The position numbers and the translations under genes were made by a program. DNA of 64,000 nucleotides from Ambrosia x helenae (lineage: Eukaryota; Streptophyta; Magnoliopsida; Asterales; Asteraceae): contig CM061224.1 in the NCBI GenBank assembly GCA_030844895.1, forward strand, positions 70,564,567-70,628,566, in the 5' to 3' direction. Positions 11,175 through 23,888 of this stretch are shown piece by piece. Numbering within the stretch: position 1 is the first letter of the stretch; each line of letters opens with the position of its first letter. The notes under the pieces are model-generated. The model was not told the origin of the DNA, searched no databases, and worked only from the letters and a program-made list of their open reading frames with translations.

Positions 11175-11419
11175 CCAACGAACTCGGCAAACAAAAACCA
11201 AAACAACCGTCACCTCCGACCCACCATATCCTCGTCTGCAGTGCTTTCAAGTTGGAACCGGACACCACAGTCCCTGGTTTTCCTGCCCGTTCGAAAGTCA
11301 CCATGTCGAAGTTTTTAGTTAAGCTTCTGCTTGATGACGACATAGATACCGCCGTCGCTAAACCTCCGACCGCCCGCATCACCATAACTGGAACCCGACT
11401 GATTGCTCGCTTAATCTAG
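11175..11419 (+). other. Small gene-like fragment downstream of the LTR-B insertion
   Basis: GC-richer than its surroundings. An ATG at 11303 opens a 38-codon frame beginning MSKFLVKLLLDDDIDTAV and ending at a TAG (11417-11419) that overlaps a donor-like AG/GTAACG. The right copy (about 57240-57487, minus strand) differs by three indels and gives a different C-terminus. I do not recognise the protein. It may be a first exon or 5' leader of a host gene split by the LTR-B insertion, or chance. Confidence 0.25.
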
Positions 11420-12632
11420 GTAACGATTGTATTATCCTTAAGTTTCGCTTTCAATTTCACAGTCATGTTATGCTTCCGACGACATGGGATTTGCTGAAAT
11501 GGCTATACAAAAGTCAAGCTATGTTTGATTAATACGTAATAAGGTTATATAGATATTGTCGTCGTTTAGTATGTCCCATTGTCCCTTTAAATACTTAAAA
11601 CACGTTACTTAACTTTAAAATTTCATTATTTGTATTCTATTAAGCCTGTGACTAAAGAAATGCATACAAGCGTATGCCACTCTTATGTGAGTTTATACAA
11701 ACAAAGTTGGTATACATGCAGTATACGAGCATATAAATGCTTTTGAAATTAAGTTAATTACATCCATGTATCCAACACTTGAGTTCAAAATAGATTATAA
11801 CTTTTATAATTTTTTTTCTTTTTCTTTCTCCAACTAAGCTATTTAAATAATCCTTTTGATCTAATGCCTTTATGTATATAAAAATGTTTATAAAATGCTT
11901 GTATGGTCGTTATTATTAGAAGCTCCTAAATAATAGAAGTTTTTTTTTTTTTTTTTTTTTTTTGTAACCTTGTAATCAACTTTTCATTATAAAATGTATT
12001 TGTTTGATACATCCAAAAGCCTTGTATGTGATTTCTTAAATTAAATGTAAAACTTTAGTGATAACATGAATAATTTACCAAACTTTTAAACGGTTTGATG
12101 ATTTCCGTAACAAAAGATTCTATTTAGACTTGGATGGGTTCGTACCTAATTAAATGATCCTCACAAAGTTTAAAACATCCAAAAGCTTGATAATGAGATA
12201 TCAAGTCGCAAAGCCCTTGTCATCGAAAATCCTCACATGACCAAAAAAATTCGTGTTTCATCATAATTGTGATCTAGGAATACTTAAATATAGATTCTTG
12301 ATGCTCCTTGGGGATCACTTGTTTGATTTATTGCTTTGCTAAAACTTATTGATTCTCGTTGATTTCTTGCAAGTTCATCATCACAATTAAAGTGAGTTTA
12401 CGTAATCTTGTTTATGCAATTCTTTATACTTGAAACTTTATACTTAAGCAATTCTACATTAGTTGTAAACTTTAATGCCTCATGACTTAGACAAAGACTA
12501 TTAGATTTAAACTTCAATTTACATAATCATTAGCTGTGCCCAAGCCGACGATATACAATGATAGATCGATTGGATTGACAACCCCCATAGATTCGTTGAC
12601 CATCTTGTATGGGGAGCGCGGGTGATTGTTAT
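11420..12632. other. AT-rich intergenic DNA with a poly-T run
   Basis: No gene seen. A ~23-base T tract lies at about 11941-11963 (poly-A at about 56694-56717 on the right arm). It is not followed by an obvious retroposon target duplication. Confidence 0.5.
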
Positions 12633-12912
12633 TGTCACAACCCGGCCACAGGGGGCCTGGACGAAATTACAGTTTGGTACAACATTCACGCGAATGCAAG
12701 CAACAGCGGAAATGGGTATATAAAATAACTAAATTTATTAATATAATTTATACAATATATTTACATAATACAATCTCATTTAACTACATTTAGTCCCTGA
12801 TCGTATATGCACGGTTGGTTTCTATGGTTACTTGATCGTCTTCTGGTTCGTCCACTGGTTGTGACTCCGAGTGTTGCAATCGTACATTTTTTGTATCTCC
12901 AATGCCGGGTAC

Positions 12913-13408
12913 CTGAACACATGCTTAAATTGATTTTGGGTCAACAATAATGTTGGTGAGTCAGTGCATGCGTTTAACTGGTTTTAAATAAGTTTTATCA
13001 AGTCAAAAGCAAGTTTACATGGTTTAGCACAAACACAGGTTTAATAAGTTCATATAGTTCAACTCATGGTCTAGCACTGGTGATGTTCAAGTCACACCTC
13101 AATCCTAACAATGAATCCATCTACTCCCATTTATGAATTCCCATGGCAAAACATATGCCACAACGGTCCGCAGACCTCAGTGGAGGGTTTTCCGGGCTTC
13201 CGGATCCACTGTGCGTGGGGGATTCCCCAAGTAGTACTACCCATATATTAAGTGGCCCAAATCCCTTGGGTTAATGAGTGTGAATCTGGTATGGGAGAAC
13301 CTTGTCACATCATATTGGTATGTCACTATCACACTGGTTTATTACTGGAAACACATGTTCACCCAAAACAGTTAAATAGAAAAAGAGGGTATGGTTCACG
13401 GAACTCAC
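12913..13408 (-). other. Putative LTR intron or conserved block, LTR C (left copy)
   Basis: Minus-strand GTGAGT at 13408 and GTTCAG/GT at 12913, 496 bp apart. CTCACCAACATTAT and GTTGAC precede the acceptor, as in LTRs A and B. Confidence 0.4.
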
Positions 13409-13531
13409 ATGATATCATAGCATAGTAAGAAAACGAGGTGCGTGGTATCGCGTGCTGGTACTCTCCTGGTTGGGGCCCTATGTCGACACATATTATTAGT
13501 CTTGGCTTTATTTATAATTGTTGCGCGTGAG

Positions 13532-13705
13532 GACGAGCTTGAGTGTATGGTTCCATATTATACTATTATCGTCATTCAAAAATGGTTTTTCTTTTTATTT
13601 ATTATTTGGTTCTAGTCGACGAGCTTGAGTGTATGGTTCCATATTATACTATTATCATCATTCAAATAATGGTGTTTCTTTTATTATATTATTTGGTTCT
13701 AGTCC
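13532..13705. repeat. Tandem duplication of ~87 bp in LTR C (left copy)
   Basis: Two consecutive near-identical units beginning GACGAGCTTGAGTG. The mirror copy on the right arm is 54955-55041 and 55042-55128, 87 bp each. Confidence 0.8.
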
Positions 13706-14267
13706 CAAGGTTTACTATATGTTCCTTTGTCCACTAGTCTTTATATGTCTCCCGTTGGTTATCAAGTATCTATTATTCAAGTTATCGAGTCATCATTCTA
13801 TGATCTAATTCAACATATATAGGTGTTTATCTATTTTGTCCTGGGTTTGTTTTAGTCAAGTCCGAGTCTTAATTGTCGTAACCATCTCCAAGTCCTTGTT
13901 CAAGTGTCGAGGTAATGATTGTTTATACATAGTACTCGTTGGTTTTATTTACGTCCAAGCCTTATGTCTCAAACGCCAAGTCCCAGTCTTTAGTCTCAAT
14001 GTCCTGAGCATCTTATATCGTATTCCACTCCATTATTATTGATTTGTTGTTCTACCTAATTTATATATAGGTATGTCCCTTTGTTCCAAGTCTTGAGTTG
14101 ATTCATGAAATATCTTTGAATATTGCCTTCCTATTAATGTCCGAAATAAAAGTCTCATAGCCCAGGGTCCCCAATGTTACTAGTACTCATTGTCCCAAGT
14201 CTAATGTCATTTTTATGATCTGTTATATATTTGTACTCTAGAATTTATTATGTGTTGGTTCTATCTC

Positions 14268-14866
14268 TGATGACGTGGGTAGCCTAAAGCAAACATAAAT
14301 AAACAACATTACTGAACAATGCTTAAAGGGTTGAAGCCTACAAGGCTTCGAACAGCCAGGAGCATCCTAAGTCAAAAAGATGACTTGTCCCGTCATCTTT
14401 TTCATCGAGCAAAGACAAATAAGCTGATGGAGTAACATCAGCACAACAGACCGCAGGTCCATAGCAGCCACTTACCATTTGTGGGATGTCCTTTAGTTGC
14501 AACAAGGCTCAAGGCAAGATGCTTTCTCCTTATGGAGATCTCCTTTCTCTATAAATCAGAGGCTGATTCCTCAGCTCTGGACACACCATCACAATCACTC
14601 TCACTTCACTCTTCTAATTCTTTTGGTCTTGTACGTGGAAGAATATTTCTCTCCACTCGGATCTCAAGAACTTCCATTTCTGGTTTCGAGTACATCTCAA
14701 CCAGAACCTTAAAGCATCTAAAACAAGAAAAATAACCTTGAACCTCCTTCTACGTTTGCAACGTAGAAGGACACCACGACCTGCGTTAGGCAAAGTGGAA
14801 CCCTTGAACCCTGAACCTCCCTTGTGACTCAGAACTATCGTTAGGCAGTTATTTGTTGTAGCAACA
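14268..14866 (+). repeat. 5' LTR of the Tat element (left copy)
   Basis: TGATGACGTG to GTAGCAACA. A TATA-like CTATAAAT lies at about 14549-14556. Two perfect 11-bp-stem hairpins stand out: 14374-14384 with 14392-14402 (7-base loop), and 14746-14756 with 14760-14770 (3-base loop), the second downstream of the TATA box and so likely in the transcript. Confidence 0.92.
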
Positions 14867-14868
14867 AG

Positions 14869-14887
14869 TTGGCGCCCACCGTGGGGC
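14869..14887 (+). other. Primer binding site of the Tat element (left copy)
   Basis: TTGGCGCCCACCGTGGGGC starts two bases after the LTR. The TGG start fits pairing to a tRNA CCA end. I cannot assign the tRNA with confidence. Confidence 0.7.
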
Positions 14888-14934
14888 TACGCCATTGCCT
14901 TTACAAAATCAGTTGTGTAGCTCCGACTCTCTCC

Positions 14935-17900
14935 ATGTCTGACCCTGAGTCCCAAGAGGAAGTCAACCAGATCTCTCCGAGCACAGATCAGACTTCCCCA
15001 GCCAGATCTGTGTCTTTCTCCACTCCAGGAGGCACTCCAGCTAGAACTCAGTCCCCACCTGCACATCATGGGACGACAAGCTTACAGACTCCACCTCCCA
15101 CTCGTTCAGGGGTGTTTTCTCCTCTCCCTGATCTTGCACAGACTCCCCAACGTATAGATCTTACCCCTGAAGGAGTGGGAAAGAAACTTCCTTCAGCTTA
15201 GATCCCTTTTGAACCAGTATGTCATGAGGGAAAGGGATAAAGGAGTCCGCCTCCGTCTAGATTATGGCGAGGAAGAGGAAGTGTCACTCTCACCGGGACT
15301 CTCCTCCTCCTCCTCTAAATGCCACATACAGTCATAGACCACGGCTTGGAAGTAGTAACGCTGGCCCCAGCAACACATTATCCACTTCTCAGCATGAAAC
15401 AAGGCCCAGCCCACTGCTTTCCCACTGTTTACCACCCAAGCTGCCACCGCTGGTACACCACTTGGGCACGAAGTCCACCTTGGATCAACTTCTACAGTCA
15501 CCGATATCTAGTGTCCCACCACCAGTGGCCACTTCATGGGAACGAGCCATGGCTTCACTCCCCATGGCTAGGAACGCTTCCATGAGCATCCCCATGATGA
15601 CTGGCAACGTGGCCACGACCGAAAAATCTCAAGGTTTTAACCTCATGCCCTATATGATATCACAAATGATGGCTAACTTCCCTTGGCAGCAACTCATCAG
15701 TCAGGCCATCGCTGCTCAACAGGGAACTCCGGTCGGAATAACCAACACAGGACAGAACACCCTGTCAATTCACCCTACAAGCCAAACAGTTTATCTTGCT
15801 TCTCACCGGAAATAGCAGATTATGACTTCCTAACAAGCTAAAGATGCCAGCTCATATACGAACATATGATGGTACTGATGATCCAGAAGATCACCTTCAG
15901 ATCTTCTCAGGGGCCGCTCGGATCGAGAAATGGGTGATCCGAGTGTTGTTTAATGTTTATGCAAACCCTTGTTGGATCTGCAAGAATCTGGTTCAATGGC
16001 TTGAAGGCTGGAAGCATCCGAACCTTTGATGAACTTAGCAAAGGATTCCTAGCCAACTTTTCACAACAGAGAAGTGTGTCAAGGATGCAACCGTCATCTT
16101 CCAGATAAAACAAAAAGATGATGAAAGCCTGAAGAGTTTCATTGAGAGGTACAAAAAAGAAGGTCTTACCTATGTTGGTGCAGATGAAAAGATGAGGTTG
16201 CAGGGTTCATGAATGCCATCAACTCAAAATACCTCACCAGGGAGTTTAACAAAAGTCTCCCCAAAACCCTTGAAGAGGCTTTAGAAAGAGCCAAAGCCCA
16301 CATCAGAGGAGAAGAGGCTGTAGACATAAAGGAGCAAAGAAAAAGGGCTTCCAACTGGAGAAGCAACAGCCTACTCGAAAAAGAGGAAACTACGGTACCT
16401 ATGACAACAGATCCAGGAGATCTGAGTCTCGAAGGTCGGAAAGCAGGAACCCTCCAAGCAAAGACAGAAACATAAACTTTACAGCCCTCACCAAAACTCC
16501 TCAAGAAATTCTAGCCACGAAGAAGTCAAACACACCTTTAGACCACCTCGTCCCTTGCCTAAAAGCAAAAGAAACGAAAACTCCAACCAGTATTGTGAGT
16601 TTCACGAAGAAAAGGGACACCACACCAACGACTGCTTCCAGCTTAAGAAGAGGATCGAAGAAGCAGTTAGATCTGGGGAACTAGCCCACTTGGTCAAAGG
16701 TGTCAAAGAAAACATAGCTGATGGCAAGAAGAAAGATGTTGCCATGGTGTTTGTTGAAAGTGAAGCACCAAGCAAACGACAGAGGTTGGAGGATTGGGAA
16801 TGTCAAGGCATCTACTTCCCTTGTACCAACGAAGAAAAACATTGTGATCCACTAGTCCTTGAAGCCCTTGTGGGTTCACGTCAAACACAAAAAGCCTACA
16901 TAGACACCGGAGCTGCTACTGAAATCATGTTTGCAAAATACTTCAACCTTCTAAGCCATGAAGAACGCTCCATGCTCAAGCCAGCCGAAGCTGCCATCAA
17001 AGGCATAGCTGACATTCCCATCAAACCTTGGGCGAGATAGTGCTCAATGTGACTTTCTCTGATGGACAAATGCGAAGAACTGAACCATTGACTTTCATTG
17101 TCTTGACCTACCATCCAGTTACGTTGTCATCATTGGTAGACCCGGTGTAGTAGCTTTCGATATGACCGTCTCCATCAGCCGGAAGAGTGCCAAGTTCCCC
17201 ACCAAAGAAGGAGTAGGAACCCTTCAACCATCAGCCTCTGTGCTAACGGTTGTTGAAGAACAATGCAAACCAGGTCTTAGCATCAATCATAAATACCCTG
17301 ATCAAAGGATACGGGTAAACACAGCCCTTCCTAGGGAAATTCTCTCAAAGCTTGAAGCGTTGCTAAAAAACAATGTCGATGTTTTCGCTTGGTTGTCAGT
17401 GACATGACAGGGATCCCACGTGACATTGCTGAGCATGAACTTAAAGTTCCCCAAAACATCAAACCAATAGTGCAAAAAGAAAAGAAGCCTTGCACCGGAA
17501 CGAAGCAGTGCAGCTTGCCAGGAGGTTGACAAACTGGTTGAAGCAGGAATCCTCCGAGAAGTCAAATACCAATCCTGGGTTGCAAACCCAGTAATGGTTA
17601 AGAAACCTGACGACTCATGGAGGATGTGCATAGACTTCAAAGACCTCAATAAAGCTTGTCCAAAGGATTGCTATCCTTTACCGGAGGTGGATTTGAAAGT
17701 TGACTCGTTGACAGGTTACCTTTGAACCTAAAAACAACTTTTAAGTTATTCAACACCTCCAAAATTTGTTTCTTTTCACATAATGCATGCTTACAAGCTA
17801 ACCCTTCAACAGGTTTTCCCCTTCAAATGCTTTTTGGATGCCTATAAAGGTTATCACCAAATACAAATGAAGGAGGAAGATGAAGAAAAGACTGCTTTCC

Positions 17901-20500
17901 ATACTGACAAGGGTATCTTTTGTTATAAAAAGATGCCCTCCGGTTTTAAAAATGCAGGTGCCACCTATCAAAGGTTGGTCGACAGAGCCTTTGCCGAACA
18001 AATTGGTAGAAACATGGAAGCATATGTGGATGATTTGGTTTATCAAAAGCAAGACTGAGGACGAAATGCTTGAAGACATACAAGAAACCTTCAACAATCT
18101 CAAGAAGATCAACATGAAACTAAATCCCATCAAGTGGTTCCTTCGGTTTTGAAGAAGGGAAATTCTTGGTCATGTTGTAGGAAAACAAAGCATAAAAGCT
18201 AACCCGAACAAGGTTCAAGCCATCCTCAAAATGAAGTCACCACAAACCAAGAAAGAAGTGGAAAGCTTGAACGGAAAACTTGCCGCCTTGAAACGTTTCG
18301 TGTCGAAACTTGCTGAAAAAATCCCTTCCTTTCTTCAAGACCCTCAAAGGTTGTGCTGACAAGAAGAACTTCAGGTGGACAGAAGAAGCAGAAGAAGCCT
18401 TCAACGCTATGAAACATATTGGCTTCCTCATTACCATTGCAGCACCCGAAGCAGGGGAAAAGATCTCTGTCTATCTTTCAGTCACTGAAGAAGCCTTCAG
18501 CGCTGTTCTCACTATCGAAAGAGAAAAAGCTCAGGTACCCGTTTATTTCTTCAGTAAAAACCTTAAAGTTAGCAGAGGTCAAGTACCCTCCTTTGGAAAA
18601 ATTAGCCTTGGCCCTGGTACAAACAGCCAGAAGGCTTCGAAGGTACTTTCAAGCACATCCTATTCAAAGTAGTCACTGACCAACCAATCAAGAATGTGCT
18701 TGAAAGACCTGAAACCTCGGGACGACTAGCCAAGTGGGCCGTTGAGCTAGGTGAACACAAAATCACCTACGTCCCGAGAAAAAGCAATAAAAGTACAAAT
18801 ACGTTGCTGATTTCATTGCTGAAATTCCAAGGGTAGAAACTGCTGAGGTTAACATGACCATAGACGAAACTCTTGATCCTGAAGCTGGAAGCTTTACACA
18901 GATGAAGCTTCCAGCGTTGAAGGCTCGGGAGCTGGTCTTATATTAATCAGCCCTGAAGGGTTAGATTCACATATGCCCTTCGTTTGGAATTTCAGACAAC
19001 AAACAACGAAGCCGAATATGAAGCTTGATCGCAGGATTCAAGCTTGCAAAAAAGATGATGGTCATAAGCTTCAAGTGTTCACCGATTCACTATTGGTCTC
19101 TAGCCAAGTGAACGATAGCTACATTGCCAAAGAACCAACATGAAAAAATACAAAGAGAAAGCCAAGGAAATCATGAACACTTTCCAACAATGCAAAGTCA
19201 AGCAAGTTCCAAGGTCTCACAACAAAAAGGCTGACGCGCTAAGCAAGCTTGCCTCGCGTTAACTTTTGCTCACCTTACTAAGAAAGTATTGGATGAGGTG
19301 ATCAAGCATCCTGCCATATCAGAGTTGGAAGTCCAAGACGTCATCACTGAAAATGAACCAAACTGGATGACTCCGTTTGTAAGGTTCCTACAAAGGGAGA
19401 AACTACCACAGGACCCTGTTGAAGCTGAAAGGATCCGAAACAAATCGAAGCAGTATACCATACAAAATGAGATGCTTTACAAAAAAGGGTATCTAGCCCC
19501 ACTGCTCCGATGTGTAGGACCCGAACAGAGCAAGTACCTGATTAAGGAAGTTCATGAAGGAATCTGCGGAGCCCACTGCGGTCCCAGGTCAGTTGTGGCA
19601 AAGCTTATGAACTTGGGATATTTCTGGCCTTCCATGCATCGAGATGCATCAGAGCAGCTGAAAAGATGTGAAGCCTGCCAAATTCACGCCCCAGTCCCCA
19701 AAAGTCCCAAGCATGATTTGGTGCCTGTTAATTCAGCTTGGCCGTTCTACAAATGGGGAATGGATATCGTTGGACCCTTCCCACACAGCAAAAGGAGGGG
19801 TTAAATTCCTATTGGTGGCAGTAGATTACTTCACAAAATGGCCAGAAGTGAAGCCCTTGGGGAAAATATCCGGGAAAAAGATAATTGACTTCGTTTGGGA
19901 AAACATCATTTGCCGGTATGGCCTACCTGGGGTGCTTGTGACGGATAACGGCAAGCAATTCGCAGAAAAACCATTCAGTACTTGGTGCAAGGAGTACCGG
20001 ATAACTCAAGTCTTCAGTTTTTGTGGCATACCCCCAGTCGAACGGCCAAGTCGAAAGAATGAATAGGAGTGTGGTTGAAGGGATCAAGGCTAGACTAGGC
20101 AAACAAGGAAGAAACTGGTTGGAAGAACTGCCAAGCGTTCTCTGGGCAATTCGAACCACTGAGAAGACAAGCAACAAGAAAACGCCTTACAGCCTTACCT
20201 TTGGATCTGAAGCAGTGATACCTGCTGAAATCGGAATCACCACACCAAGAACCTTTCATGTCGATGTCCAGGCAAATGAACAAGAATCACTGCTTAACCT
20301 TGATCTCCTGGAAGAAGCAAGGGACTCAGCAGCAATCCGTGAAGCTCAATACAAACAAAAGATGGAGTCCTACTACAACGCCAGAGTTAAGCACGAACGA
20401 TTCAAGCGGCGACCTGGTCTTGAGAAACAACGAAGCAAGCAAGAAGGAAAGTCAAGGGAAGCTAGGACCCAGTGGGAGGCCCATACACAATCCTAGAATC
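14935..20500 (+). pseudogene. gag-pol of the Tat element, many single-base indels (left copy)
   Basis: Same gene as 48151-53719 on the right arm, starting MSDPESQEEVNQ. At least ten 1-bp indels break it, for example an extra G near 15178, a missing C near 17027, a changed and frameshifted stretch near 17395, an extra T near 18046 and a missing G near 18171. The same motifs remain in pieces: DTGA protease (about 16900), RT, RNase H, HHCC and DDE integrase. At the protease-RT boundary (about 17268) this copy is in frame while the right copy is not, so the damage is not a simple ancestor-descendant series and looks like sequence error. Confidence 0.85.
17715..17812 (+). other. 98-bp intron inside the RT domain (left copy)
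   Basis: Donor GTTACC after TTGACAG, acceptor TTCAACAG before GTTT. Removing it joins the codons before and after into an uninterrupted RT core; the intron itself has stops in frame. The right copy has the same boundaries. Confidence 0.75.
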
Positions 20501-21310
20501 CCACAAAGGGGGATCCTATAAATTGGCAAGCATGGAAGGCAAAAAACTCCCCCGTCACTGGAACGGCAAGAACCTCAAAAGGTTCTTTGTTTAAGTTGTA
20601 ACAAAATGTTGTTCTTTTCCAAATGATGTAATGTTATCCCATCTAATGAATGAAAGGATCATTTGATCCTCTTTTAGAAACTTTGTCTTTCTATCCTAAG
20701 TTCAGGTTGAGAACCTTGCAAGAAACTCCATGGTAGAGACCATGTAAGGGGATGAGCTCCCAGGCCATATCGCTCAATAGGTTCGAGGGATAAACGGAAC
20801 CTATATAAGGGGTGAGTTCCTAAATCAATCCTACTCCATGAGATAAACAAAAAACACTTTTAAGAATCTCATAGATAGACAGGTTTGAACAACCTACACC
20901 AATCGTTCCTTAAGTTTAGAAAACAAACTTACGAAATATATCGAAAACACTTGATTAAGTGTTGTATATAGGATAGATGGTGACATGTTTGCCTAGACTA
21001 CCTTAAGGATGAATGACTGCAGCATTCAACTTTGAAGGTGCTACCGGATAAACATTCCCAAACAACAAAGACAAACATGAATGACAACAGAAAAACAACG
21101 ATAAAACTTAAACACCAGCCACAAAGACTTAACATTTAAAGGCTTTTAACAAAGCCAACAAGTAGCATAATTTGTTCAAAGGGCTACAGCCCACAACCAT
21201 CAAGGGAACCACTGAAGGTTCCAACAAAAGATAAAAAGTACTTAGAAACACAAACACAAAGTTAATTGTTTTAACAAACCAAGATGCTAAGAAAGCTACG
21301 AATGGGAAGT
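20501..21310. other. Non-coding spacer between pol and the antisense gene (left copy)
   Basis: Contains the original pol stop region with a small hairpin AAGAACCT-CAA-AAGGTTCTT at about 20568-20587, and a TATA-like CCTATATAAGGGG near 20799. Transcripts of pol and of the antisense gene would converge here. No further frame is convincing. Confidence 0.5.
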
Positions 21311-23496
21311 TCAGACATCACCACCAGACTCCGAAGGCTTAGAGGCTTCATCCTCATTCACAGCCTTGACCACCTTCGCCTTCTTTGCCTTCTTCCTTTC
21401 TTTGGAACCTTCTCCACAAGTCCAGCTTCAGAAGCTTCAACACTAGCATCCTTGGAAAATGTTTCAGCCACATCCAACGTCTCTTCACTATCACCAGAAT
21501 GTGCCCTCTTCCTTGAAACATATTGAAGCACCTTTGCAGAAACAACTTCGTTTAAACCAGCAGGCTTCAATTCTTTCAGCTCCTTCAAGGGTTTTCCATA
21601 GTAAGAAGAGACTTGTGCAACATAAGGGTAGCTGGAGTGTTCCATCTTAAGGACAGTCTCCTTAAAAACATCCAAGGAGTCAGGCTGATAAAAGGGAGAT
21701 TCTTCCAAAACTTGGCCAGACTCATGAGCTTTAACCCTGCAACAAAACCAGCATGCTTACCATGGGTCAAAAGCTTGGTATATACCTCCCCAAGGGCAGA
21801 GTTGAATTCGGTAGAATGAAGAAGGTAGGTAACGACTTGCTGAAATCCTTCTTCAATCAGCCATTTGTTATCACTTTGGGCAGCAGCAAGGGAAGCCTCC
21901 AACCCTTCTTTTCACTTTCAAAAGCCTTCTTCTCTGCTTCCAAAGCCAATTGATCTGCTCCACCTTAAGAATAGCAGCTTCATGCCTTGCCATCTCAGCC
22001 TCATGCCCTTTCTTCAGTTCATCAATAAGGGAAATCAAAGTAACCTCCTTCTTAGCATACTCATCAGCATCCTTCTTCATGTCAGCAATAGACTGTTTCA
22101 TCTCCCTCTTCTTCTTGGCAAAGTCACTATACTTACCCATAACCTTCCTAAACCTGCTAATCCCCTCTGGGAGCATAGCAGCAAGGTTACAGGTACCCAC
22201 CATCATCTTTGCCAGCAGAGCATCATCATCCAAACCCTCAAGACAAGCCTTGGCACCAGGAGTAGCAAAGTGTGCAAGAACCTCCTCACAAACAGCCGAA
22301 GACTTAAAGTTATCACTAGACTTCACGTTCCACCCAGGAACATACAAACCTTCCTCATCAAAGCTAGCTGACACATCCATTTCTTTCACTCCAACCTTCA
22401 CCTTCTTACCCTTACCTTTCTTAACAACAACATCCACAAGAACATCATCCATAGTCTGATCTTTTCATCTTCAGAATCCTCAATATCATCACTAACCGTC
22501 ACTGCTTCAGAAGGATCAGCAGGCTTAGCAACCTTCAAAAGCCGCCTGCTTGACCTCCTTGTTGAAGCCTTGGAAGAACTGGCTTTAGCAAAACCCTTCA
22601 CATTAGGGACAACAACATAATTGGTCCCATCATACCTCCCTTTCTGATATTTGGTCAGTGCATCTTCCCCATCTGCTGCTTCAGCATCAGCAAATACAAC
22701 GCCTGAAGCATCATCACCTTTGATAAAGTCAAGAGCCGACATAACTGCAAAAACAGAACACATAAGGAAGAAACAAAGAAAGCAAAAGAAATTAACAATA
22801 AACAAAATTCATACCCTGACCATCCTTCATCACAACAGGATCTCTACCCGGCTTGTCCCAACGAGTGCTAACACCGGATAATACTAAGAAGGGTTCAGCA
22901 AATGGACGAAGCCTTGAAGGACAGGCTCTAAGAGTCGATAGGAAGGTATCATCTAGTTTAGACTCTAAGGGTTCCCCTTCATTAAGAACGGCCTCAGGAT
23001 GCTCCACACAGGCTTAAAAGGGAAAATAGAATCAGACACCCAAAAGAACCTATTCTTCCACTGCCCAACCGTTGTAACATGGGAGGAAAGAAGGTTAGTC
23101 TCCACTGATGACCCCTCGAAGGTGAACCAGTCACCATTCTTGGCAAGGCGAAAGAATCGCCTGAACATCAATAGAGTGGGATCATACCCAAGGCTCTACA
23201 AAGACATTCAAAGTGTAAAACACGACCAACACCATGTGGGTGGATCTGACCAAGGGAAACCCTATAATACTCAAGAACATTCAACAAAAATACAGAAAAA
23301 GGATAACGAAGGTTTGCAAATTCAAAATGACGACAGTACAAAGCAATAGAACCAGATGGACACTCAGAAACAGAAAGGTTTTTACCAGGAGCCACAGGTT
23401 TGAACGACAAATCAATATCCCATTCGGCACAAAACGATTCTACCTCTTTCTGAGAAAGAGTTGAAAACGTAACGGCCATGTCCTTTTTAGCGCCCA
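21311..23496 (-). pseudogene. Antisense accessory gene of the Tat element, broken (left copy)
   Basis: Same two-exon gene as 45148-47341. On this arm it is split into several frames by indels (for example near 21410, 21740, 21955, 22460 and 23010). The start MGAKKDM is at 23496 and the stop at 21311-21313. See the right copy for domains. Confidence 0.8.
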
Positions 23497-23888
23497 TTAT
23501 GCTCAAAAGGATGATCAGTAAACAAAGCAAGAAGAAGAAAAACTAACCTGCTGTGGTGAAAAATCACGAAACCCTAAGATGGATGAAATGTTTGAGAGGA
23601 TGAAGATGAAGAAAGAAAAAGGTAAAGTAAAAAATGAAGTACAAAAGGTTTAAAAAAGAAAAAAATCAAAACGGTTATTTTAATTCAAAAAACCGTAATA
23701 ATGACATGCAGTAATTAGTCTGAGCAAACTGCCAGATGTCACATCAACAGTCCAATCAACATTAAAAACTGTTGAGTAATAACCGCCTAAATCACAGCGA
23801 ACCCTCGAACCTTTCAAGCAAAGGATAAACTAAAGAAAACAGTCAGACGCTTTCAAGCTACCTCATCAAACCTTCTGACTTGGGGGGC

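Larger units (their letters stand above)
12633..14267 (-). repeat. Part of a third gypsy-type LTR (LTR C, left copy), split by the Tat insertion
   Basis: On the minus strand the sequence ends GGCCGGGTTGTGACA (at 12633), an LTR-like terminus. It contains the same donor/acceptor-like pair found in LTRs A and B (13408 to 12913) and a tandem duplication of 87 bp (about 13532-13705). The LTR start is not found; it may lie beyond the Tat or Helitron insertion. The call rests on similarity of blocks, not on a matching second LTR. Confidence 0.5.

Noticed and set aside
11941..11963. Poly-T run as the tail of a LINE or SINE
   Set aside because: No reverse transcriptase, no RNA polymerase III boxes and no target duplication found around it.
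14481..14735. 84-codon frame in the Tat LTR (also at 24101, 44211 and 53828)
   Set aside because: Recurs only because the LTR recurs; it lies across the TATA box and hairpin region and has no protein-like motif.
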